Assembly: GCA_946405045.1 (NCBI GenBank)
Contig: CAMJFV010000122.1
Coordinates: forward strand, 1-6,338
Reading direction: 5' to 3'
DNA length: 6,338 bases
Source: an uncultured Bacteroidales bacterium
GTDB lineage: Bacteria > Bacteroidota > Bacteroidia > Bacteroidales > Paludibacteraceae
Shown here: in pieces, positions 1-6,170 of the stretch
Layout: the number at the start of each line of letters is the position of its first letter
Numbering within the stretch: position 1 is the stretch's first letter
Program-made: the position numbers and the translations under genes
Notes under the pieces: model-generated
Database searches by the model: none
What the model saw: only the letters and a program-made list of their open reading frames with translations
Told to the model about the DNA's origin: nothing

Positions 1-95
1 TAACTCGTAACCTGAATTAGCAATTCCTCCATAAGAAAATTGTAGTACCGTCTTATAACCAAACATAAAATCTTATAAATTATAGCATTAAACAT
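1..95 (-). CDS. Possible start of the next gene, open at the left edge (hypothetical)
   Basis: A minus-strand frame is open to the left edge, with in-frame ATG codons at 95 and at 32. From 95 the peptide begins MFNAIIYKILCLVIRRYYNF; from 32 it begins MEELLIQVTS. I recognise no family in so few residues. The start at 32 fits better with the promoter-like elements upstream (60-67 and 103-134), because a start at 95 would leave almost no leader. No Shine-Dalgarno precedes either ATG, as is usual in Bacteroidota. The frame could simply be chance in AT-rich intergenic DNA; the sequence beyond the edge would decide. Confidence 0.25.
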   Translation of the reverse strand, partial: MFNAIIYKILCLVIRRYYNFLMEELLIQVTS

Positions 96-110
96 TAATA
101 ACCAAACATA
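55..110. repeat. 13-bp perfect direct repeat ATAACCAAACATA
   Basis: ATAACCAAACATA occurs at 55-67 and again at 98-110, identical over 13 bases and 43 bases apart start to start. The flanking bases differ. On the minus strand each copy reads TATGTTTGGTTAT, whose first eight bases match the Bacteroidota -7 element TAnnTTTG. An 8-base repeat TCTTATAA (51-58 and 71-78, 20 bases apart) overlaps the left copy. The repeats are directly visible; they may be paired promoters or a regulator's binding sites. Confidence 0.55.
60..67 (-). promoter_or_regulatory. Second TAnnTTTG element, left copy
   Basis: TATGTTTG on the minus strand (67-60) matches the Bacteroidota -7 consensus and sits in the left copy of the 13-bp repeat, 27 bases before a possible ATG at 32. 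That leaves room for a short leader. No TTG-type -33 element is found at the usual spacing upstream, so this copy alone is weaker than the one at 103-110. Confidence 0.3.
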
Positions 111-134
111 CGCCACAGGTAAAAGAACAAACAA
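103..134 (-). promoter_or_regulatory. Putative Bacteroidota promoter (TTTG / TAnnTTTG), right copy
   Basis: On the minus strand TATGTTTG (110-103) matches the -7 consensus TAnnTTTG. A TTTG lies upstream at 131-128 (17-base gap), and another TTG at 134-132 (21-base gap), both within the spacing reported for Bacteroidota promoters. It points left, away from clpV, and lies beyond the likely operon end. Such short AT-rich matches also arise by chance. Confidence 0.42.
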
Positions 135-205
135 TATTTTCAAGTTGTTTTTTTCGGTTACCGTAATTATCGCTAACAAATATAATGTCCGTCAGCGTTT
201 TATCC

Positions 206-229
206 AAAAAAATCATGTCTATTTTGACA
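206..229 (-). terminator. Weak hairpin followed by a T7 run (possible terminator)
   Basis: Read on the minus strand, TGTC (229-226), a 6-base loop and GACA (219-216) make a 4-bp stem, followed by TGA and seven T (212-206). The stem is short and could be chance in an AT-rich region, but it lies 14 bases beyond the strong hairpin at 244-262, so the two may act together as the end of the T6SS transcript. Confidence 0.27.
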
Positions 230-243
230 CTCGGAAATGGTCT

Positions 244-262
244 GCCCGAATTGATTTCGGGC
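244..262 (-). terminator. Perfect GC-rich hairpin directly after the clpV stop
   Basis: The inverted repeat GCCCGAA (244-250) and TTCGGGC (256-262) forms a perfect 7-bp stem with a 5-base loop, and begins at the base next to the clpV stop codon. There is no T-run straight after the stem, so it is not a textbook intrinsic terminator. It could end transcription together with the T-rich stretch at 206-212, or protect the 3' end of the T6SS mRNA from exonucleases. The structure is certain from the sequence; the role is inferred from its position. Confidence 0.5.
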
Positions 263-2755
263 TCAACCACGCACGACATTCCATTTTATATTGTTCTCAT
301 TATCAAGATCTCCACACAGTTTGTCTCCACTCTTCAACTCTCCAGAAAGGATCATACGTGAGATCGGGCGACGCAGGTAGTTCCTTACTACTCCTGACAC
401 TTGTCGTGCTCCATACTTCGGTGTAAATCCCTTGAATGCCAATTCTTTCTTTACAGCATCTGTCAACTCTATATCCATGTTCTGAGCTGTCAGCAACTTG
501 CGGAATCCCTGGAACTGGATCTCGAAAATCTGCATCAATATCGATTCTCCGATCGGTGAGAACGGTACTATCTCTGACAGACGTGCAAGGAACTCCGGAC
601 GGAAATGTCGGCCCATCACCTCCATCATCTGCAATGTGGTCGGCACTCGTCCTTCCTCTAGCTCCTTTGAGATCCACTCACTTCCCACATTCGATGTGAA
701 GATTATGATAGCATTGGAGAAATCGCCCTCTTTTCCTAATCTGTCGTGCAACTTTCCTTCGTCCAAAATCTGCAGGAACAAATCGAAAACCGAAGGATGG
801 GCTTTCTCTATCTCGTCGAACAAAACGACTGAATATGGCTGCTGGCGTATCTTGTTGACCAACATTCCTCCCTCTTCATATCCTACATATCCTGGAGGCG
901 CTCCATATAGAAGTGCGACGGAATGCTCTTCCTTAAACTCAGACATGTCGAATCGGATCATCGCTTTCTCGTCGTTGAACAACGCTTCCGCCAATGCCTT
1001 CGTCAGCTCTGTCTTACCTGTTCCTGTCGGTCCGAGGAAGAAGAATGATCCTATTGGCTGACCTGCCTTGTTCATTCCGCTGCGTGATTCCAAAATAGCG
1101 TCTGTCAACGATTTCAACGCTCTGTCCTGTCCTACAACTCGCTGACGCAGGATTGTCTCCATATTAAGCAGACGTTCCTTCTCTCCAGCCTGGATCTTTC
1201 CAATCGGAATACCTGTCTTGGATGCCACAACAGCGGCGATATGCTCAGGCACCACCGTCTCTATCTTCTCTTTCGACATCTCTGCCAAGCTTTCAGAAAG
1301 TCGACGCAATTTATCGGTAAGCGCAGGAATTTCAATCTCTTTGTCGATCTCATATTCCACCTTTGCCTGGACAATCGGACTCAATCGGCTCACTATGCTC
1401 AGTTCGATATTCTTCAATTTAGTCAGATAATCTTCATCAGACAATTCAGAGCGACGCTGCTCCACATTATCCAACTCACGAGTCAGCCATGCCTGCTCAC
1501 CTGCGGTCGTTTCGTTCACCATCTTGACTGCCGCCATCGTACGGTCGAGCAAGTCAATCGCTGAATCAGGCAAACGTCTGTCCTTGACATATCGTTTTGC
1601 CATACGCACACAATTGGATAGAGCCTCATCACTGACCTTCAAATTATGGTATGTCTCATAATGTTCCTTGACAAAACCTACCATTGTGACGGCATCATCC
1701 GCGTTCGGCTCTGCAAGTGTAAGAAGCTCAAAACGACGGTTGAGGGCCGAATCCGGCTCCACCACTTTTCTATATTCATCCTGAGTGGTTGCTCCGATAA
1801 CAGTAAGATCTCCCTTCGACAATTCTGGCTTCAAAATATTGACGGCTCCACTGTTTCCTTGTTTCGCGTCGAGCAGGATATGTATCTCATCAATGAAAAG
1901 GATGACCTTCTCGATCTGACGAAGTTCGCTGATCAGCTTCTTCAGACGGTCCTCAATCTCTCCTTTATACGTTGCTCCGGCAATCAACGCTCCACAATCA
2001 AGCTCCCAGATCTCAGTGTTTTCCAAGAACGTAGGGACATTGCCGTTCACGATATTGTATGCCAGGCCTTCCACCAAAGCTGTCTTACCGACTCCGGAAT
2101 CACCAGTCACCATAACATTAGGTTTGCTGCGACGACCAAGTATCTCCATCATCTGTCGGATCTCATTGTCACGGCTTACGATAGAATGTAGTTTCCCGTC
2201 TCGTGCCTCATTAGTTTTGCAGACGCAATATTTCTCCAGATTAGCCTTAGACGCAGGTGCATCGGAAGCGCCACCGTCGAAAGAAGACATAGGAATATTC
2301 ACATTGGCATTAGCCTTTTTATTCCCATTTTCTCCGATAAAGCAATCCCAAATATCCTTCTCCCTAATAGGGAACGACTTCAACTGGTCCGCTGAAAAGC
2401 CGACCTCTGGGCGAGAGAGAGCGCACAAAGCGCAGATAGGATTGATTTCAAGAAGACCCAGTTTCAAACGGACGTTGTCTGCCTCCTCGAAGACCTTGTA
2501 AACATTTGCATCTGGCTCAATTTCAGCAACACCTCCCAATTTTTCGCACTCCTCCATTCTGATCTCAGCCCACTCCTCAAGGTATGACACATCCTTGCCA
2601 ATCGACAAAACAAAATCAGCCAGACCAACTTCCTTGTGAAGCATCGCCTTCAACAGATGAGCCGGAGTATATTTTGCATTGCCATACTCTCTAGCGAAAG
2701 ATTTGGCGATGCTGACTGCTGTCTGCAGTTCACTATTTAAATTTAGAAAATCCAT
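263..2755 (-). CDS. clpV: ClpV (TssH), T6SS sheath-recycling AAA+ ATPase
   Basis: Hexameric cytoplasmic unfoldase of the Clp/Hsp100 family that pulls contracted TssB/TssC sheath apart for reuse. I chose ATG 2755 (MDFLNLNSEL, 830 aa); a TTG at 2773 would add six residues. Visible parts: Clp N-domain repeats (about 1-140); a Ser/Ala/Asn-rich linker (about 146-172); first ATPase domain with Walker A GDSGVGKT (218-225), pore loop ATYKGE around Tyr263, Walker B VILFIDE (284-290) and arginine-finger stretch ALNRRFE (337-343); a helical middle region (about 413-500) shorter than in ClpB; second ATPase domain with Walker A GPTGTGKT (575-582), pore loop GAPPGYVGYEEGG around Tyr623, Walker B VVLFDE (643-648), and sensor-2 GAR (782-784). 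All catalytic residues look intact, so the enzyme should be active. On sequence alone ClpB is an alternative, but the short middle region and the position directly after tssO-tssP-tssR make ClpV the better call. The stop codon is followed immediately by a hairpin, so this is probably the last gene of the operon. Confidence 0.92.
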   Translation of the reverse strand: MDFLNLNSELQTAVSIAKSFAREYGNAKYTPAHLLKAMLHKEVGLADFVLSIGKDVSYLEEWAEIRMEECEKLGGVAEIEPDANVYKVFEEADNVRLKLGLLEINPICALCALSRPEVGFSADQLKSFPIREKDIWDCFIGENGNKKANANVNIPMSSFDGGASDAPASKANLEKYCVCKTNEARDGKLHSIVSRDNEIRQMMEILGRRSKPNVMVTGDSGVGKTALVEGLAYNIVNGNVPTFLENTEIWELDCGALIAGATYKGEIEDRLKKLISELRQIEKVILFIDEIHILLDAKQGNSGAVNILKPELSKGDLTVIGATTQDEYRKVVEPDSALNRRFELLTLAEPNADDAVTMVGFVKEHYETYHNLKVSDEALSNCVRMAKRYVKDRRLPDSAIDLLDRTMAAVKMVNETTAGEQAWLTRELDNVEQRRSELSDEDYLTKLKNIELSIVSRLSPIVQAKVEYEIDKEIEIPALTDKLRRLSESLAEMSKEKIETVVPEHIAAVVASKTGIPIGKIQAGEKERLLNMETILRQRVVGQDRALKSLTDAILESRSGMNKAGQPIGSFFFLGPTGTGKTELTKALAEALFNDEKAMIRFDMSEFKEEHSVALLYGAPPGYVGYEEGGMLVNKIRQQPYSVVLFDEIEKAHPSVFDLFLQILDEGKLHDRLGKEGDFSNAIIIFTSNVGSEWISKELEEGRVPTTLQMMEVMGRHFRPEFLARLSEIVPFSPIGESILMQIFEIQFQGFRKLLTAQNMDIELTDAVKKELAFKGFTPKYGARQVSGVVRNYLRRPISRMILSGELKSGDKLCGDLDNENNIKWNVVRG

Positions 2756-2784
2756 AAAATTCAATTTAAACAAGTAATGGTAGA

Positions 2785-5241
2785 TTAAGGCAATAAAGAA
2801 GAGTCGATAGTATAGTAGGTCTGACCATTAAACTCATACTTATTGCTGTTGTTTATCGCGTCTTCCAATGCTTTCTGTTTTGCGAACAAATATTCCTGCA
2901 TCATATCCAACTTGGCATCTGGAAGTGCTTTGCGACTTTTCAGTTTAGAAAGCCTCAATGTGCTCAAAGTCGGATCAAACGATAACATTGAAATTGCCTC
3001 CTGCTGATTTTTCGAAAGAGTCATCTTTTTCAACTTTGACTTCTTCTTTGGATAAACTTTTTCATATTTAGCCCAACGAAGATATGTCTTATACATTGAT
3101 TTTCTTGCTTTTGACGTTCTTTTGTAACGACGTTGTCCCGCTTGTACATCAACACGTCTTTTACTTATCATATCCGGACATGAACGTAACTTATCTTTCT
3201 TTTTAGCAGACTGAACATTTTTTGTATCCACTCTCACTTCCAACAGATCGCGCATGAACTGACGGATGCGATTCAATTCTGAGTCTGTCACAAAAAGCAT
3301 ATACTTTCCCTTTTTCAGATCCTTCGAACTGACCTTCAGATCTGTCGGATAATTGGTGACAGGATTCATAGGGAACAATGGTTTGAAATGAGCGGACAGA
3401 TCCTGGAATGAGGTAGGATATCCGCCAAGTTTCAGCCAATCAAGATTAATCGAAGTACGCCATACACTAGAATGTTCAAACGATTTCTTGATATGGTCGA
3501 ACACACTTTTTGTCTCGTGCTCTATCATAGAGATTGTAGAGTCTGTCACCGACAACAACAAATCAGGAGAGAGTGCCTCTTGTTTTCTCGGGAAGATAAC
3601 CCATCCCTGGTGCATGCTGTTTTTCGGATAATCAAGGCCATACACATTCTCCGAGAATTCCTTATATCTGTTGCTAGAGCACAACTGTTCAGAGCTGACC
3701 AACTGTTTCTTCTTCTTTTTAGACAGTTGTTCCGCAGAACGAGATATCATATCCTCAACCTGCAACACGAAATTATTGAATGTATTTCCGCTATTTGAGA
3801 ACAATTGGCAGCCGATGATTCTGCAATTATTCTTCACAAGGCTGTTGACTAACGCATTGTCAATCTGCTCCCTTTGGTTTCCATTCTCACCGATCACGAT
3901 GACAATATTCTGTTCATCACTATGCTGCGACAACATGTTGACAGCGCCACGTAATGCAGACCATGCATCATTAGAGTAATCAACTTTTCGACTGAGGACT
4001 TCTGCATATTTCTCCAAATTTGAGAGCACCTGTCCTACATTCTCCATCGGCATACATCTTGAGGTGCTTTTATTCTCTGAGTCAAAACCGACATAATAGC
4101 CAAGGCGGAAATGGAAATCTGAACTATGTTTCTTTATTATCCAATCCAACTGCTGAAGGAAATTGACATACTGATTGAATTTTGCGACAACTTCTCTCTG
4201 TCCAGAAAACACAACCATAATATTAATCTTCTTCAGATTCTCCTGCAAATCCTCGTAAAATGGCTTTGTAATAGGTGTGCCAGCAAGGCTGTAAACCAGA
4301 TTACAGTCATCATTGATAACAGGAATAGGAGTAGCTGTCTTTAAGACGACATCATCAGATTTTTCCGAGACTTCATTTATTCCATAAATAGGATCCACAC
4401 CGACAAAATTTGGAATCTTGTTTGATCTCAAATATTTGATCTCCGATTTTTTGGGGATAGAGAATGAAGTGCCTGTATATGGGCTCATGAATGCGAACTG
4501 TTTGATCGGCATCTCTGAGAAATCTCCATACAGCATCTCACCCAATGGACGAAGCATCGAAGATGAAACCCAACCAGATGTGACAGTTGATGCAGTCAAT
4601 GGAGTCAGATTTTCTGTTCCAATCACAAGACATTTGTCTTTATCCTCACTTCGTTTTGCCAAGAAAATAGGCTTTTGGAACGGAATCGTGCCAATCGGAT
4701 TAAGCAATTCTGGCTCTTTATACAGTGTGACCTCTCCTTTAGTGAAGAATTTCTCTGTATTAGTCAACGGTGCTGTATCATTGACCATCGTGATCATTTT
4801 CATCACCAAACCAGTCGCCACATCAGTCACGGCATTGGATGACAACACCAGATTAGATTTTGGCATCCAACCCAAATACTCCGCTTTGTTCGGATCTTTC
4901 ACACGTCGGCCTTCAAAAACACCCTTTTCATATTTGACAACCTCCACATAATCACCCTCTTCATCAATAACTGCCAAAGGCTCAAAATATGAGACCTCTT
5001 TCAATTTGACTTTTCCGCCTGGAATATGATATGTGGGATTCAAATCCCTGTCTGAGTAGACAATCCATGGCGTCTTTCTCTCTGCAGACTTCGGGACAGA
5101 CACCTCTCCACAGCAATAATTTCTTGTATACTCGTCAGGTGTCTTCATTATCTTTGTCGAGGACCTAACAGGTTTACATGCTGTGCTAAGGACTAAAAAT
5201 CCGCATGCAATAAAGGGAAATACACGCTTAAACAACATCAT
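2785..5241 (-). CDS. tssR: TssR-like T6SSiii membrane-complex lipoprotein
   Basis: Protein of 818 aa starting at ATG 5241; a second ATG at 5238 is equally possible. The N-terminus MMLFKRVFPFIACGFLVLST followed by Ala-Cys is a lipoprotein signal with a relaxed Bacteroidota lipobox (LSTAC) and lipidated Cys22. Residues after Cys22 (KPVRSS) lack the acidic surface-export signal, suggesting a periplasm-facing anchor. Two SH3-like modules follow (about 57-134 and 164-234), each ending in a Trp-containing strand (GWMPKSNL and GWVSSSML). Residues about 338-500 look like a von Willebrand A fold: strand INIMVVFS, an amphipathic helix, then NIVIVIGENGN (445-455) and CRIIGCQLF (473-481). The aspartate-containing metal site is absent. 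A KKKKK run lies at 508-512 and a strongly basic segment at 680-739, before a conserved-looking end (GQTYYTIDSSLLP). Size, architecture and position between tssP and clpV fit TssR, thought to help link the T6SSiii complex to the outer membrane. The 42-base leader and 29-base gap to clpV indicate one operon. Confidence 0.82.
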   Translation of the reverse strand: MMLFKRVFPFIACGFLVLSTACKPVRSSTKIMKTPDEYTRNYCCGEVSVPKSAERKTPWIVYSDRDLNPTYHIPGGKVKLKEVSYFEPLAVIDEEGDYVEVVKYEKGVFEGRRVKDPNKAEYLGWMPKSNLVLSSNAVTDVATGLVMKMITMVNDTAPLTNTEKFFTKGEVTLYKEPELLNPIGTIPFQKPIFLAKRSEDKDKCLVIGTENLTPLTASTVTSGWVSSSMLRPLGEMLYGDFSEMPIKQFAFMSPYTGTSFSIPKKSEIKYLRSNKIPNFVGVDPIYGINEVSEKSDDVVLKTATPIPVINDDCNLVYSLAGTPITKPFYEDLQENLKKINIMVVFSGQREVVAKFNQYVNFLQQLDWIIKKHSSDFHFRLGYYVGFDSENKSTSRCMPMENVGQVLSNLEKYAEVLSRKVDYSNDAWSALRGAVNMLSQHSDEQNIVIVIGENGNQREQIDNALVNSLVKNNCRIIGCQLFSNSGNTFNNFVLQVEDMISRSAEQLSKKKKKQLVSSEQLCSSNRYKEFSENVYGLDYPKNSMHQGWVIFPRKQEALSPDLLLSVTDSTISMIEHETKSVFDHIKKSFEHSSVWRTSINLDWLKLGGYPTSFQDLSAHFKPLFPMNPVTNYPTDLKVSSKDLKKGKYMLFVTDSELNRIRQFMRDLLEVRVDTKNVQSAKKKDKLRSCPDMISKRRVDVQAGQRRYKRTSKARKSMYKTYLRWAKYEKVYPKKKSKLKKMTLSKNQQEAISMLSFDPTLSTLRLSKLKSRKALPDAKLDMMQEYLFAKQKALEDAINNSNKYEFNGQTYYTIDSSLLP

Positions 5242-5283
5242 TTTCTTAATTTTATTTCTTTTTCACATCTAATTCTCAACACA
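5242..5283 (-). promoter_or_regulatory. A-rich translation leader of tssR without Shine-Dalgarno
   Basis: The 42 bases between the tssP stop and the tssR ATG are very A-rich on the coding strand (GTGAAAAAGAAATAAAATT near the start codon) and contain no GGAGG-like motif. Bacteroidota commonly start translation from A-rich leaders rather than by Shine-Dalgarno pairing. I see no TAnnTTTG promoter element or terminator hairpin here, so tssP and tssR are most likely cotranscribed. Confidence 0.45.
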
Positions 5284-6168
5284 TCAATTGCAGGATACCT
5301 GATTCACCAACAATCTCTTTATCCGTCCCTTCTTATCACGTTCCGCATTCACATCCATTATGACGGTAGACTGTTGTTTGCCAAGGATTTTCAAGCCATT
5401 ACAATAAGAATAAAAATCATTCTCATTTGTACCGTTGATCAATACCATGACATTCGAATTTCCATGCAAATAATGTCTCAAAAGATAATTATAGTTTGTA
5501 TTGAACACATTTCTCTCATCGATGATCTGCTGCAGTCTTCTCTTGAAGTCGTCGGATGCCTGAGCATCTGTGTCAGAACTTTCATCGATAGCAAACTCTG
5601 GCAACACTTCAATAGTATGGACTATCGGATACATCATATTGCCAGCCATCAGCTTCACTTCGTAAACACCTACTTTTGAATATACATAGATAGGGTTCTG
5701 CTCCTGAGAATCAACCTGTCCACTCTCACCGAACTCCCATCTCCAGTTGTCGGAATTGCCGCAAGCCATAAAGACGACACGCTCGTTTTGTACAACTTTC
5801 GACGGTGCCTTTATCCTTATCAACTTACTGTCATTGGCAGACTTGCTATCCCTCACATTTACTATAAAACATTGGCTTTTCTCTCGGTTGACAATCAATC
5901 TGATCTGATAACGTCCCGTCTCCTTGAATGTATAAAAACCGGTTTTGTTGTAGGAGATATCACCGTTTCCAAACTCCCACAATATGTGTGAGGTATTGTA
6001 CGTACTGTCAGAATAACGAATTGGAGACCCTAATTCCACATCTAACGGAGATACAGAGGCACGAATAGAAATACCGGCCGTGCATGATTTGATTATCAAT
6101 GAACCTCCAATCAGGATCAACATCATAGCAACGACTATCAACTGACCTTTTGAAAATAGTTTATTCAT
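5284..6168 (-). CDS. tssP: TssP-like T6SSiii membrane-complex protein with two PKD domains
   Basis: Protein of 294 aa, starting at ATG 6168 (MNKLFSKG). A TTG at 6174 would add two residues and overlap the upstream stop, but the ATG is the better start. A short basic N-terminus and one hydrophobic helix (about residues 9-26) form an uncleaved signal anchor with the rest outside the cytoplasm. Two immunoglobulin-like PKD modules follow: about 34-106, with WEFGNG at 64-69 and FKETGRYQIRL near 81-91; and about 116-189, with WRWEFGESG at 142-150 and YSKVGVYEVKLM at 163-174. The last 100 residues, rich in Asn and Tyr and containing a segment VMVLINGTNEND, belong to no family I recognise. Cysteines at 29, 100, 136, 256 and 293 could form disulphides in the periplasm. 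Being second in an O-P-R-clpV run, it fits TssP, one of the proteins that replace TssJLM in Bacteroidota and form the trans-envelope complex. The fold and topology are visible; the name rests on context and family knowledge. Confidence 0.75.
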   Translation of the reverse strand: MNKLFSKGQLIVVAMMLILIGGSLIIKSCTAGISIRASVSPLDVELGSPIRYSDSTYNTSHILWEFGNGDISYNKTGFYTFKETGRYQIRLIVNREKSQCFIVNVRDSKSANDSKLIRIKAPSKVVQNERVVFMACGNSDNWRWEFGESGQVDSQEQNPIYVYSKVGVYEVKLMAGNMMYPIVHTIEVLPEFAIDESSDTDAQASDDFKRRLQQIIDERNVFNTNYNYLLRHYLHGNSNVMVLINGTNENDFYSYCNGLKILGKQQSTVIMDVNAERDKKGRIKRLLVNQVSCN

Positions 6169-6170
6169 AA

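Noticed and set aside
147..163. T-run and the palindrome CGGTTACCG as an intrinsic terminator.
   Set aside because: On the plus strand the T-run precedes the stem, and on the minus strand the stem is followed by A, so neither orientation gives stem-then-T; the stem is only 4 bp.
88..279. A 63-aa minus-strand frame overlapping the 3' end of clpV (begins MSCVVEPEINSGRPF).
   Set aside because: It runs through the 244-262 hairpin and over the promoter-like repeat at 98-110, has no recognisable motif, and overlaps clpV by 17 bases. Chance frame is more likely, though a tiny real gene is not fully excluded.
498..1061. A 187-aa plus-strand frame antisense to the clpV second ATPase domain.
   Set aside because: It lies wholly opposite a well-conserved gene and its translation has no family motif; a shadow of clpV codon use.
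2222..2232. Cys-x-Cys in ClpV (YCVCK, residues 176-180) and CALC (108-111) as a zinc site.
   Set aside because: The pairs lie in the N-domain and the linker with no further ligands in a known arrangement; ClpV proteins are not known to need zinc.
1646..2501. Overlapping plus-strand frames of 160-180 aa antisense to the first half of clpV.
   Set aside because: Fully antisense to confirmed ATPase-domain coding sequence, with no domain or start signal.
3705..3720. The A-rich lysine run (AAAAAGAAGAAGAAA on the coding strand) in tssR as a programmed frameshift site.
   Set aside because: The codon frame reads TCT AAA AAG, not the X-XXY-YYZ slippery pattern, and the frame continues intact for another 300 residues.
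4418..4951. A 177-aa plus-strand frame antisense to tssR.
   Set aside because: Antisense to the SH3-like region of TssR; no recognisable protein features.
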